From Sebastes aleutianus (lineage: Eukaryota; Chordata; Actinopteri; Perciformes; Sebastidae): a stretch of 64,000 nucleotides of DNA. The position numbers were made by a program, and so were the translations under genes. Position 1 is the first letter of the stretch; each line of letters starts with the position of its first letter. The stretch is from NCBI GenBank assembly GCA_916700875.1, contig CAKAKS010000067.1, positions 22,632,591 to 22,696,590 on the forward strand. The letters run 5' to 3'. Below, one piece after another: positions 29,269-37,205 of the stretch. The notes under the pieces are model-generated. The model was not told the origin of the DNA. It saw nothing but the letters and a program-made list of their open reading frames with translations, and did not search any database.

Positions 29269-29323
<55 letters not shown>

Positions 29324-29705
29324 TCCCCCCTCTCTTGTTCTCTAACATCCACACACAGCCCCCTGTACCCCCCAGATCTCTGGCAGCCCCAGGCGGTTAG
29401 GAAGCACAGTTCAACCCTGTAGATCAGTGTATCGTAGCAGGGGTCTGCAGGGGTCGCGTCTTAAAGGTAATAGTTAATCACCAAGTGCTCAAAGTCAGTT
29501 AGCAGCAGTGGAGCAGAACAAAGACAGAGGTACGAAGGAGGGAGGGAAGCAGATACATGAGAGGGATCGGACATCTGTCTCTGAGCTAGTGTCACAAACC
29601 ATCATCAGTTTCAAGATTGTCTGAAAACAATGATACTGCACATGTTTTTGTCAATATTAATCCATGTGTTGGTCTCAATACATTTTATATCAACATGTGT
29701 TCCCG

Positions 29706-29755
<50 letters not shown>

Positions 29756-32700
29756 TGTGATGTTCTGACAGCCTGCATTTTTGTGTTTTTTTTTTTACTA
29801 CAGAACATTCCAACTTTGGGAACAGTTGCTATAACGATGGCACTGCATAACTGTGACGAGGTGGCGGTGGCTGGTTTCGGCTACGACATGAACACGCCAC
29901 ACGCACCTCTGCACTATTACGAGACCGTCAAGATGTCCGCCATCAAAGAGGTGAGTTTCCGGAGCACAGCACGTACAGTATTTCTCAAAATCTGTTGTTG
30001 TGTTCTACAAAGCTTAATCCTCAAAGCGCTCTTAAATGACCAGATTTTCAAATTGAAATCTGGTGCGACATTCTCTCCATGCTAATGAGAACAATATTTT
30101 CTGGCTTCGGAGAATAACTGGAGAAACAAATGAGCGTAATGTTTGATGAGGAGGGACCACCAGTCCTGTGGAGGGGAGAGGTGACCTGGCCTACAGCCAA
30201 AATACATTCACTACAAAGCCCTCACTGTTCAGTCTGATGGTAATATTAGTATCAGAACTGTGCATGAATTGAACATCTCTCAGCTTTTGTATTTGTATTC
30301 AAGTGGAGCTGCACTAATTGGATCCGTCTCTCGTGTTGATCGGCTCTTTGTTCTCTGACAGATGAGGTTATTCAAATATTTAGAGAGTTTAATAACAGGC
30401 CCTGTGGTGCTGTTAAAACTGTGAAGGTGGGAGGGGAAATGTCTTGTAGTGTCATGTTGTGCATTTTCTATGTATGATAATTGTAGTTAAAATATGCTGT
30501 GGTTTGGCTCGGATGTCGGTTTAAAAAAAACAAAACTGATTTATATTGCTTTTAACTTAAAAAAAAATTGAAACAAAACATAATTACAGCACCTGTCATT
30601 TTGTGTCGTGGCCATGTAACAGTATCTTATGTCAGAGGCCTTTTGGCGATGATTACATTTGACTGAAACTTCTACTATTGTAAACATGCAAGTAAAAACC
30701 TAAATGACTGGTAAATAAGCATTATTCTTTACTCAGACCAGAATAAAGATGATAAAACAAAGGAAACTAAAATGTTTAAAAAAAAATAAGCCCAGTCTGC
30801 TCTGATTGGTCAGCTGGTCCACTCTGTTGTGATTGGTCAACCGAACCAAACTCTTCAGACTCTGCTCCAGCTCCGCTCTAACTAGCTTTGTTTGAGGGAG
30901 AGCCTAACTAGCCACTAGGCAGGTATTATGCAAATGTGTTACTTAGTGACATCACCACGTTACGGAAGAAAAGGCGGGACTTCAAGCGAGGCGTTTCAGG
31001 CAGTTTAGGATCAGTGTTTCTGTGGGTGAGAGTAACTCCGAGAGACTTTTGGCTTTGTAACTTTGCAGACCTTTTACGTGCACAAAAAAACTAAATAACA
31101 CACTAAAGGAAAGGGAAAAAGCACAAAAGCATAATAGGTCCTCTTTAACTAAATTTAAATAAGATTATGGCTAAAATATAGACAAATATATCTAGGGTAT
31201 ATCATTTTATGGTGCAAAAGTTTAGGTGGCTAAGGTATGAAATACATAAGTAAAATAAATCCTACTGTATTCATTTATATCTGTGGTCATTAGGGTGTTT
31301 AATGAAGCACAGTGTTGTGCATATGTTATGCATAATGTATATTTTGAACTTGTTTCATCTCCCTTTAAGGGTACTGAGGACATGAAACTATGAACTACAC
31401 CAAAACTAAAAACTCTGAAACAAAACTAAAACAGAAGAATGAAAACATCAAAAGGTTAAATCAGTAATTTCCCCCGTCCGAAGTGGCGCCGGTCTTTCAT
31501 CAGTCGCTGTATCAACATGCTAACTGTTAGTGCGTCGTTCTAACAATCATCTTCTAAACGCCCTCGTGACGGATCTCCCTCCTCTCCATCAGTCCCGTCT
31601 TCTTCTCGGTGTTTACACTGAAACCAAGTGGAATCAAAGATGTCACCCGTGTGCTGACGTGTGTAAACCATGAGCTCAGTATGATGATAACCTTTGTCTA
31701 AACTCCCAGTGAACCCTTTGGCATTTATTATCATCATCTTCATCAACATTGTCATCATCAGCCACACATGGCTAATTAATGGGAATAGGTTTTTTGTTTG
31801 GAACACTGTTAACCACCACCACTCCCTGGGGCTGTTGGGTTTGATTTTCTGGAACAACGAGAAATGATCCACGTATTATTCCGCTGCCCTGTTTCCTATC
31901 TGGAGGGACGTTTTAAAGCTCCACGGAAATTGTGTAATTAGACGAGATACACAGAAATTGATGATAAAATGTCACGTACATCAGTTTAGACGGTGTGATG
32001 ATACTGAGGTCATCTGCTGTGGTGTATGAGACGCTCCATTGTCCTCAATCCTTTTATCTCAGAGCTGATCAAACTTACTGATGAAATGATTTAGTTAAAG
32101 CTGCAATGATCAATATTTTTACATCAACAATGGATCAAATGATATTTTAATTATTATTAACCTTTATTTAACCAGAAAAATCTCTTTTTTTGCAATGGAG
32201 ATCTGGCCAGTGTTGCGTTTACAGCTTGTTTTTGCTGCCCCCGAGGACAGTGGACACAATTGCTTTTTTTTCTGCTACAGCATACAGATCTGTTTTGTAG
32301 AAAATATCTGTACCGGAAAGGGAGAAATTTATATTTTCGGTTTTCACAGTGCCTTCTGTCGCATATAACAGTCAAAATGTTTTTTTTCTGACAAAGTCAA
32401 CATGCCATTTTATTTTAAACTTATTTGCAACAAGTGTTTTACAGCCAGACATCAGCCATGACTTAACACAAAAAAAGCCACAGACTGTGTATGTGTGTCT
32501 GCACCCTTACCAGCTCAGCTGTCAATCAAACACAACACCCGCCATCCCAGAGGCTTGGGGGTTAAATTCTGATGTCTCTCTTTTTGTACATTTGAAGATC
32601 AATTTATCAGGATTTTTGACAGCAAAAATGGATTTCATTTGGACTTAAAACATTACAGCCTTGTTTCTTACGTTCATTTCCAATAAACTGTAGCCTATTG

Positions 32701-33265
32701 TTCCTTTTGGACCTGCTGTGACCCATCACGTAGTGGTAGGAGGTCCGTCCCAGACAGGCCTATAGCCCGTAGGAGAGTCTTGAACCTGCAGAGGCAGCTG
32801 CAGGGCCCAACCTCCTGTAGATCTCCACTTTTTCTTCTTCTTCCTATTCCCTCCTGTACGTTTCTTCCTCCACCCTTTGCCTCCTTCATTTGCTCTCTGG
32901 CTGCTCCTTGGTCTCGGCATCCCAAAGCACCACACAGGAACCACCGGCTCTGGTTACACGTCGGCCCACTGGACTGAATCCTCACAGCACAGCGGGGAGG
33001 AAAGCTGACCCAGTGTGGCTTTACTCATATATATGCACACATGAACACCCACACGTATCGACACTGGGAATAGGAAAAACCTGCAGGTTTCAGTGCATAT
33101 AGCGATGCTTTTGGAATAAGTACCGAATGGGTTGCTTTTTGTATCACTCTGAATTGTTTTTTTTTCTTCCCACAGTCGTGGACACACAACATATCGAAGG
33201 AGAAGGATTTCCTCCGCAAGCTGGTGAAGGCCAACATCATCACAGACCTGACCAACGGTATCTGA
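914..33265 (+). CDS. st3gal3: ST3 beta-galactoside alpha-2,3-sialyltransferase 3, 5'-truncated by window edge
   Basis: Gene-level entry. Coding segments: 914-985, 1485-1526, 2701-2743, 4804-4896, 9309-9403, 15468-15531, 15625-15720, 16380-16566, 27270-27416, 29804-29950 and 33176-33265. All have AG/GT borders and matching phases, giving about 357 residues to a TGA stop. The family moves sialic acid from CMP-Neu5Ac to galactose on N- and O-glycan chains in the Golgi, as type II membrane proteins. Visible sialylmotifs: L (CIIVGNGG to DDYDVVVRLN), S (LPFNNGLMG to CDEVAVAGFGYD), III (HYYE) and VS (H and E in HNISKE). The conserved L- and S-motif cysteines are present. Collinearity with human ST3GAL3 and the adjacent artn favour ST3GAL3 over ST3GAL4, 5 or 6. 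The start codon, short cytoplasmic tail and membrane anchor are missing and should lie upstream. Teleosts can carry a and b copies, and I cannot say which this is. Confidence 0.95.
986..1484 (+). other. st3gal3: st3gal3 intron A-B
   Basis: 499-bp GT-AG intron, AT-rich, with no other feature recognised. Confidence 0.55.
1485..1526 (+). CDS. st3gal3: st3gal3 stem-region exon B (likely cassette)
   Basis: A 42-nt exon between TGTTTCAG and GTACAT. In the frame set by its neighbours it reads (E)METDITVGRIVGS and ends with one base that joins the next exon to give GSVYDKQGF. Human ST3GAL3 reads GSEYDRLGF at this junction, so the GS-YD match supports the exon. Length is divisible by three and entry and exit phases are equal, so skipping is silent for frame, as with the corresponding human exon. 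It is too short for similarity to prove it. Confidence 0.65.
1527..2700 (+). other. st3gal3: st3gal3 intron B-C
   Basis: 1,174-bp intron, AT-rich towards 2265-2290, ending in a pyrimidine-rich tract and TTTCCAG. No other feature recognised. Confidence 0.7.
2701..2743 (+). CDS. st3gal3: st3gal3 exon C
   Basis: A 43-nt exon between CCTTTCCAG and GTGAGT. It encodes YDKQGFLLQLDTKL, the counterpart of human YDRLGFLLNLDSKL, in the membrane-distal stem just before the catalytic domain. It ends in CT; the next exon supplies G to complete leucine. Confidence 0.9.
2744..4803 (+). other. st3gal3: st3gal3 intron C-D
   Basis: 2,060-bp intron. About 3640-4330 has alternating CAATATTGC-type sequence and AT-rich flanks of the sort found in teleost hAT-like repeats, including CGCAATAAC and GACATATCGC motifs. 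I could not define its ends. The intron ends with a pyrimidine-rich stretch and TACAG. Confidence 0.65.
4804..4896 (+). CDS. st3gal3: st3gal3 exon D
   Basis: A 93-nt exon, acceptor TGTACAG, donor GTGAGA. It encodes PSELAYKYGNLSEGMCKPGY and AAAKMTAIYP, aligning with human PAELATKYANFSEGACKPGY. It carries an N-glycosylation sequon (N-L-S) at the position of the human N-F-S and a conserved cysteine in MCKPGY. This is the start of the luminal catalytic region. Confidence 0.95.
   Translation, partial: AIRVGVQVWQPQRRNVQARIRSSQDDRHLS
6222..6290. repeat. 12-bp tandem repeat (GCAGCAGTCCGT)n
   Basis: About five copies of GCAGCAGTCCGT, with degenerate first and last copies. It is GC-rich inside an AT-rich intron. 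The open frames on both strands here simply read through the repeat and are not genes. Confidence 0.9.
7708..7743. repeat. (TG)n microsatellite
   Basis: About 18 uninterrupted TG units inside st3gal3 intron D-E, followed by GA-rich sequence. Confidence 0.95.
8586..8652. repeat. interrupted (CA)n/(CAGA)n microsatellite
   Basis: CA dinucleotides with a central block of three CACAGA-type units and one CATA interruption. Confidence 0.95.
9309..9403 (+). CDS. st3gal3: st3gal3 exon E
   Basis: A 95-nt exon between CATTTCAG and GTAAGA. It encodes FMKPAPMFLDRNFKRLAKVS and NYLPPFGFKTQ, matching human FSKPAPMFLDDSFRKWARIR then EFVPPFGIKGQ. It lies in the N-terminal part of the catalytic domain, before sialylmotif L. 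It ends with the single base G, completed to GAG by the next exon. Confidence 0.96.
11608..12005 (-). mobile_element. fragment of hAT-like repeat, antisense copy
   Basis: Starts with TAGGGCTGTCAAAG and continues as a diverged reverse complement of the right half of the element at 27709-28390 (shared blocks around TTTAAAGCTAGAGTGAAG and GGCGAGGAAAAACTGTCATG). The other end is not recognisable, so it is truncated or interrupted by the next repeat. Confidence 0.7.
12345..12735 (+). mobile_element. non-autonomous DNA transposon, copy 1 of a two-copy family
   Basis: Shares long blocks with 56178-56569: TTTACATGCAAAGAT, AGAGATGC followed by CCTCTCAGTGTATGTG, and the terminal ATCATGATACGTATCGTAT then CAATACACAGCCCTA. 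The CAGCCCTA end matches the terminal motif of the hAT-like elements in this window. The left boundary is approximate and no protein is encoded. Confidence 0.7.
13795..14630. mobile_element. probable composite dispersed repeat (CGGTTCGGTA family)
   Basis: The left part has CACGATTCGGTATGCACC and ACGGTTCGGTATA; the right part has ATACCGAACCGAACG, roughly inverted relative to the left. Sequence of this kind recurs in teleost hAT-like elements. A retrotransposon-tail-like segment sits inside (14070-14105). Boundaries are approximate and no target duplication is clear. Confidence 0.5.
15468..15531 (+). CDS. st3gal3: st3gal3 exon F
   Basis: A 64-nt exon, acceptor TCTGCAG, donor GTAATC. It encodes ERIIDGILTVTKNYGLGEEL then D plus a split serine, aligning with human DNLIKAILSVTKEYRLTPALDS. 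It lies directly before sialylmotif L; the next intron is only 93 bp. Confidence 0.94.
15625..15720 (+). CDS. st3gal3: st3gal3 exon G (sialylmotif L)
   Basis: A 96-nt exon between CCCTGCAG and GTAAGA. It encodes SLSCKRCIIVGNGGILYNKS and LGSRIDDYDVVV. This is most of sialylmotif L, which binds CMP-sialic acid in this family, and it carries the cysteine that pairs with the S-motif cysteine. The sequence is nearly identical to human through CIIVGNGG and SLGSRIDDYD. N-K-S is a conserved N-glycosylation sequon. Confidence 0.97.
15721..16379 (+). other. st3gal3: st3gal3 intron G-H
   Basis: 659-bp intron. About 15840-16080 begins TAAAGGTGCAATTGATAACA and resembles widespread short teleost repeats. 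The family was not identified and the boundaries are uncertain. Confidence 0.6.
16380..16566 (+). CDS. st3gal3: st3gal3 exon H (end of sialylmotif L)
   Basis: A 187-nt exon, acceptor TTGGCAG, donor GTAAGG. It starts by completing the arginine of VVVRLN and continues NEAPVSGYGKDVGTKTTLRI then TYPEGAIQKPDNYEKDSLFV, matching human NSAPVKGFEKDVGSKTTLRI and TYPEGAMQRPEQYERDSLFV. It ends on a codon boundary after KEKL. Confidence 0.97.
18706..19315. mobile_element. probable dispersed teleost repeat
   Basis: About 610 bp with sequence of the type TTTTGCAACCAGAAGTGAC near the left end and TTTTTGCAACCAGAGGAGTC plus CCCCCTGCTGGCTG near the right. I have the impression it is a common fish genomic repeat, but the class was not determined and the edges are approximate. 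Confidence 0.5.
21655..21800. repeat. short repeat with inverted ATCCTA/TAGGAT motifs
   Basis: Several copies of ATCCTAA and AAGATAAGATAGGAT-like motifs in both orientations (21665-21735 and 21770-21800), able to pair as a hairpin. It looks like one end of a small transposon. The class is unknown. Confidence 0.45.
21823..22190. mobile_element. two head-to-head fragments of one MITE-like family
   Basis: A + strand fragment (21823 to about 21935) holds CTGTAATGCCTATCTCTCGG and CATCTTGTAGTGTACTGTTTAG. It is followed by a reverse-oriented fragment (about 21938-22190) with the complementary AGTACACTACAAGATGTTTC and then ACCTGTCTCATGCATTACTG. Both match the fuller copy at 26093-26515, so the inverted repeat arose from two fragments meeting head to head. 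Confidence 0.7.
24670..24690. repeat. (GT)n microsatellite
   Basis: About ten GT units. The minus-strand open frame through it is a repeat artefact. Confidence 0.9.
26093..26515 (+). mobile_element. MITE-like dispersed repeat, most complete copy
   Basis: Runs from about TGTAGATTTAAAGCTGCAGT to CCCGTCACAGGCTAG. It includes CCTGACAGTAGTGCATGAG, GGCAGCGCTGATCAAATATT and CTTGTAGTGTACCGTTTAG, all shared with the fragments at 21823-22190. No coding capacity. Boundaries are approximate. Confidence 0.65.
27270..27416 (+). CDS. st3gal3: st3gal3 exon I (start of sialylmotif S)
   Basis: A 147-nt, 49-codon exon in phase 0, acceptor ATGCATCAG, donor GTAAGA. It encodes RGTEGFWKSVAHYVPREPTE, MRILNPYFIQEAAFQFIGLP and FNNGLMGKG, aligning residue for residue with human SASDGFWKSVATRV onward. 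LPFNNGLMGKG opens sialylmotif S, which contacts donor and acceptor substrates in this family. The acceptor has a weak pyrimidine tract close to the AG, but length and alignment fix the border. Confidence 0.97.
27709..28390 (+). mobile_element. non-autonomous hAT-like element with 8-bp target duplication
   Basis: 682 bp bounded by TAGGGCTGT at the left and its exact reverse complement ACAGCCCTA at the right. It is flanked on both sides by GTTTGTAC (27701-27708 and 28391-28398). An 8-bp duplication with short inverted ends is typical of hAT transposons. No transposase is encoded, so it would have needed one in trans. Related fragments lie at 345-515 and 11608-12005. Confidence 0.9.
29271..29316. 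repeat. (AC)n microsatellite
   Basis: About 23 uninterrupted AC units inside the intron before the sialylmotif S/III exon. Confidence 0.95.
29707..29750. repeat. (TG)n microsatellite beside a splice acceptor
   Basis: About 22 TG units followed by CGCGC, ending 53 bp before the exon that starts at 29804. Confidence 0.95.
29804..29950 (+). CDS. st3gal3: st3gal3 exon J (sialylmotifs S and III)
   Basis: A 147-nt, 49-codon phase-0 exon between TACTACAG and GTGAGT. It encodes NIPTLGTVAITMALHNCDEV, AVAGFGYDMNTPHAPLHYYE and TVKMSAIKE. It completes sialylmotif S, including the cysteine in HNCDEV, and holds motif III (HYYE), whose histidine and tyrosine are conserved in active family members. It matches human NIPTLGSVAVTMALHGCDEV closely. 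Confidence 0.98.
29951..33175 (+). other. st3gal3: st3gal3 last intron
   Basis: 3,225-bp intron. It contains a probable dispersed repeat at 30770-31146 and a short segment at 32195-32245 (GTTTACAGCTTG followed by GCCCCCGA) that recurs at 60105-60140. No coding sequence recognised. It ends with a T-rich tract and CCCACAG. Confidence 0.7.
30770..31146. mobile_element. probable dispersed teleost repeat
   Basis: Contains two CTCTGxTxTGATTGGTCA-like blocks, AGTGACATCACCACGTTACG, AAAGGCGGGACTTCAAGCGA and a terminal GCATAATAGGTCCTCTTTAA. This layout resembles a short repeat common in fish genomes. The class and exact edges were not determined. Confidence 0.5.
33176..33265 (+). CDS. st3gal3: st3gal3 terminal exon K (sialylmotif VS, stop)
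   Basis: The last coding segment, acceptor CCCACAG, 29 codons plus TGA. It encodes SWTHNISKEKDFLRKLVKAN and IITDLTNGI, aligning end to end with the human C-terminus (SWTHNIQREKEFLRKLVKAR then VITDLSSGI). The H and E of HNISKE are the motif VS pair; the histidine is the proposed catalytic base in this family. N-I-S makes a potential glycosylation sequon inside the motif, absent from the human sequence. Confidence 0.98.
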   Translation, partial: SWTHNISKEKDFLRKLVKANIITDLTNGI

Positions 33266-34910
33266 GTTTACACCCACGCCCACAGTCTCCTTCTGCCTTC
33301 CCCAAAGGACTATTACACAGGAAAACTGAGAAATGGGTCGACTCTGGGAGAAAGAACCCTTTAGAACCCGGGTGGCCTGCACACTGTCTGGGTTTTTCAT
33401 ATCGAAGGAGATTATTTAAAAAAACAAACAATACGGGAGGGTTTCTGCGGAGAGATGCACACATGTGCCTTCTGAACCAAAGACTCCTGCTGATTGAAGC
33501 AGGGAGCGGAGCGGAGGGGGTGGACACACGGGGAGGACTGGATCTGCCCGGTTTCCTGTCTTATCGAGGGGGGGGAGGGGGGGCGGTCGCAGGAAAGCTA
33601 CCTGCCGGCCCTGCGCTTCAACGTTTACCACTTCAACCCCCGAAGTATCACATGAATGAATGAATGAATGAATAGTAAAGAGCGGAAGTTGACATACAGA
33701 TGTCAGGATTTAGCTTGACTCACTGGCTGACTTGATGAAGGCACAGGCGAGAAAGGAATGAAAAGAGGACCATTTGATGGAGAGCGTTCGGGGATGGGTT
33801 GAGTATTAGCAGTGCCAAACGTACCTCGTACAGGGGAGAGGCCGTCCTCCTCCTTTTTGCTGCCTGAATGTATTCACTTTTCCTCAGTGTAAATATCAAA
33901 GATTTTTACTGTGCTTTTTAACAAGCTGCAGCAGCCCCCCCCCCCCCCAATCCATCCCCACCCACCATGTGTCCATTCATTCATTCACTTTTTTACTGCC
34001 TGTCCAGGGTCCAAAATTAACACTTGCCAAGCCAGTTGACGGTAGATAAATCAGCGAGGGTCACCTGCCACACAGACTGGTGTCACTTTGAGACACAACA
34101 GTTGAGTGTTTGGTGATATACTGACTCAAGTTTTCTCTGTAAAGTCTTTGTAAGGGAATTATATTAGTGACTCTATGAAGCAGGTTCTTTCTGCTTGTTA
34201 CATGTAAGCGGCTTTACACAGAGTGGCTGTGTGTGTGTGTGTGTGTGTTATTCCCATGTGGCGAGAGGTCAAGATTAAGCTGTATAAGATTCTCTACACT
34301 AACTACCATTGAAAGTATCAGGAAAAATGTATATAGATTATTTTGGTCAGTCTAAATTATTTGAATCGTGGGGCGGTTTTGTTTTTAGTTTACCAGCTCT
34401 GGCAGGTGAGCCCCAAAAGTTAAGCATCCCTCTCATTCCACCTCTCTTCCTCTCGGCTCATCCATGTCACGGTACTCGTCTTCATCAGCTGTGAGGCCTC
34501 CGGGCTGCAGCGTGTACAGTAGACGTACAGCAGCGTGTCCCGCCCCGGTCAAGGAGAGCAGATTCCGTATGTGTCCTCCATCCTCCCGTTGCTGCAGGTT
34601 TTTCTTGTTCTTCAGTAAATGGTGAAATCGCGGATTGTAGAATATGAATATATATATTTTTGTTTTTAGGTCAATTTTAATTATTTATTTTTTAATGTTA
34701 GTAAGTCCCAGCGTTTCGGTCACAGGCAGGCCTGCTTCCTGTTGTCTTTGTCCAGAGAAGACGCAAAAGTTTGTGTTTTTTTTCTCTCGATTTCACCACC
34801 TTGTGTTTCCTCAGAGACTGCATCATCTTTTTACAATTGCGGCAGAAGCAGTGTTGTTATTAAGCCAAATACAAACAGATTTAAGTAATAAATGTTCCCT
34901 TTATTTTTGT
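33266..34910 (+). other. st3gal3: st3gal3 3' untranslated region (end inferred)
   Basis: Downstream of TGA with no intron evident. It includes a poly-C run near 33938-33950, (GT)n at 34227-34249 and T-rich sequence. The first convincing AATAAA is at 34887-34892, followed by TTTATTTTTGTGC. The end is inferred; later AATAAA sites exist (for example near 37720 and 39580), so a longer form is possible. Confidence 0.5.
34887..34892 (+). promoter_or_regulatory. st3gal3: candidate polyadenylation signal of st3gal3
   Basis: Canonical AATAAA about 1.6 kb after the stop, with T/GT-rich sequence about 8-45 bases downstream. Chosen as the first plausible site. Confidence 0.4.
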
Positions 34911-36035
34911 GCTTTATGCAGCTTGTTTTAACAATAGACACATAACAGCAAATTTCTTTAATTGGAGAGAATCTCTTGAGTTGCCACGCTCAATCTCAAA
35001 TGAACATGTTACAGTACTTGTGCTGATCAGGCCTTTGCACTTTGCAGATGAAGGTTCTGCCACACGCGTCTCAGTATTTCATCACTGCATGAACATAGAA
35101 AGTGTTCAGTATTACACAATCAAACCTTTTGTTTTTCCTTCCGCTCCCCACCCTTAAAAAAAAAAAAGGATGTGAGAATGTCAAAATGTCACATCTGTTT
35201 TGTCATTTTTAACTCATGAATGCGATAATCATCTTTTATATAGTGACGGTGCATTTGAATACTGCTTTACCAAAGCAGGCTTTTATGTTACAGTTTTTTT
35301 GTCAAATGACAATTCAATGAGGTTTTCACCTTTTTCCTGTTTCTACTTCTTCTTTGGAAGTGCATATTTACTGTACATTGTACACACACAGTCTCATTTC
35401 CATTACAATCAGTAAGCTGCTGCTGTTGCATCTGTTACGTTGCTCCACACGTTCCTGTTCTTGATTAGTTTTCACAAACGCCGCTGGGATCGTGCAGCAG
35501 CGTGTCCGACCCAGTCCCTTCAGAATGGCTCCACCGGGTTTGAAGGAATGGATCTTTCTTTTTTTTTTTTTTTTTGGAAACTAGGCCCCGTTTGGGACTG
35601 TTATTGAGAGCAAAGGTACAGGGAACAGCTGAACCATTGCACTATCATGAGGCGCTCTCAGTGCCTTACACCTCATCACCTGGAAACTGTAGCGAGGAGT
35701 TTGACGTGGGAAAGGAACCGCAGCTGATCCAGTGTGTTGGATCAGCTCCGGGTCAGGACAGGTCACATCTCATTTCTATGATTTGGGACCAGTCCATTTC
35801 ATATCTGTGCTGTATATACATTATATACAGTCAAGGAAGGCTTGAAGCCCCACACTGGTTGTTTGGTATGTTTTAGCCCCATAACTACATATTCAAGTGA
35901 AGTTTAAATGTTGGTTGCTAACGGCAGCTGTTATAATGCAAGAAATGACCAAATTAACTTTTTGCTTTGTCCATGGTTGCTCATTGTTTGTCTGCAACAT
36001 TGTTGCTGTGCACCCGATTTGACTGTTATCAAGCC

Positions 36036-36878
36036 ATTAAATAGGTGTTATCAGTTGCTATAAACGCCATAGATGTGGGTCATTAGGGGCATACTATGCC
36101 TACTACGTTGTAAAAGTGAAAGTGAAAAATAAAAGCCACATATTCTAAAACTGTATGAAATGTTACGTTTTGAACACACAAAACGGCTTCTTTAGGTTTA
36201 GGCAACAAAACAGTTAAGTTTAGGGAAAAACATGTTTTGGCTTAAAATGACTACGTTTCTAAAGTGAAAGCGAAACTAAAACTAAACATTGTTGGTTTCA
36301 TGCAGGATTTGAACCCCAGCCTCCCGGGTGAAAGTCCGGTGTTTCATGATTTCGACTGTTATTGGGCCATTAAATGGATGTTATCAGTTGATATAAACAC
36401 CATAGATGTGTGAAAGTGAAACTTGCATTTAAGTTGCATGTAAAACTAAATGAAACGTTACGTTTTGAACACAAACAAAATGGATTCTTTAGGTTTAGGG
36501 AACAAAACTACAACTTTTTTAGGTTTAGACAACAAAACCACTTGGTCAAGTTTATGGAAAAGATATGTTTTGGTTTAAAATGACTATGTTTCAAAAGCGA
36601 AACTTGAAAGACTACTATGTTGTTGGTTTCAGACAGGATATGAACCCTGGCCTCCTGGACAAAAGTCCTATATTTTGAGTCCTATCCATCACCCGCAACT
36701 TCCACAGTGTATGGAGTCATAATAATTACTACAGTCGCTAGAGGTCACTATTTTGTTCTTTTATATCTTTTTTGGTGATCTACCATGCGATTAGGTGATG
36801 AGACATACTAGTGGGTGTAGTAGGCCCCTATTGACCCACATCTATGGGGCTTATAGCGACCGATAACGCCTATTTAAT
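36036..36878. mobile_element. non-autonomous DNA transposon with long inverted ends
   Basis: The left end begins ATTAAATAGGTGTTATCAG and continues through CCATAGATGTGGGTCATTAG. The right end is the inverse: CTATTGACCCACATCTATGG then CCGATAACGCCTATTTAAT. The arms are about 75 bp. An extra internal left-end copy sits at 36364-36413 (CCATTAAATGGATGTTATC), and AGGTTTAGGCAACAAAAC-type blocks recur inside, so it looks nested. A related copy is at 62258-62715. No protein is encoded. Confidence 0.75.
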
Positions 36879-36889
36879 ATCCTGCAGCT

Positions 36890-37205
36890 TACTATTAAAG
36901 GGGCACTCCGCCGATTTTACACACGAAGTTCAGTTTAACTCATCACGAGGAATACTACTCACTCAGCCTGTGAGAATATTGTTGTATAACGTCTTCTGTG
37001 GCTCTGGAGGGAGCTTTCTAAAGTCTGAGATAATGTAGGATCCGGTGTTTTTTGGAGCTCGACTCATACTAGGGACTAAAAGTCAGGATATCTTCCTCTC
37101 TGCTGCTACGATTTTGATTTGATTTCTTTTTTTAATCCGTCTCTTGTGAGACCCCCATTTTTTTATGGAAGTGCAATGCCAAAATCACTGGAGTACCTCT
37201 TTAAT
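36890..37205. mobile_element. probable dispersed teleost repeat
   Basis: Starts TAAAGGGGCACTCCGCCGAT and ends near CACTGGAGTACCTCTTTAAT, the kind of paired ends seen in short fish repeats. Class not identified. Confidence 0.5.

Larger units (their letters stand above)
27417..29803 (+). other. st3gal3: st3gal3 intron I-J
   Basis: 2,387-bp intron holding a complete hAT-like MITE (27709-28390), a long (AC)n (29271-29316) and a long (TG)n (29707-29750), the last ending about 50 bp before the acceptor. Confidence 0.8.

Noticed and set aside
33127..33663. 178-codon open frame
   Set aside because: It overlaps the last st3gal3 exon and 3' UTR in a different frame; the true frame stops at 33265.
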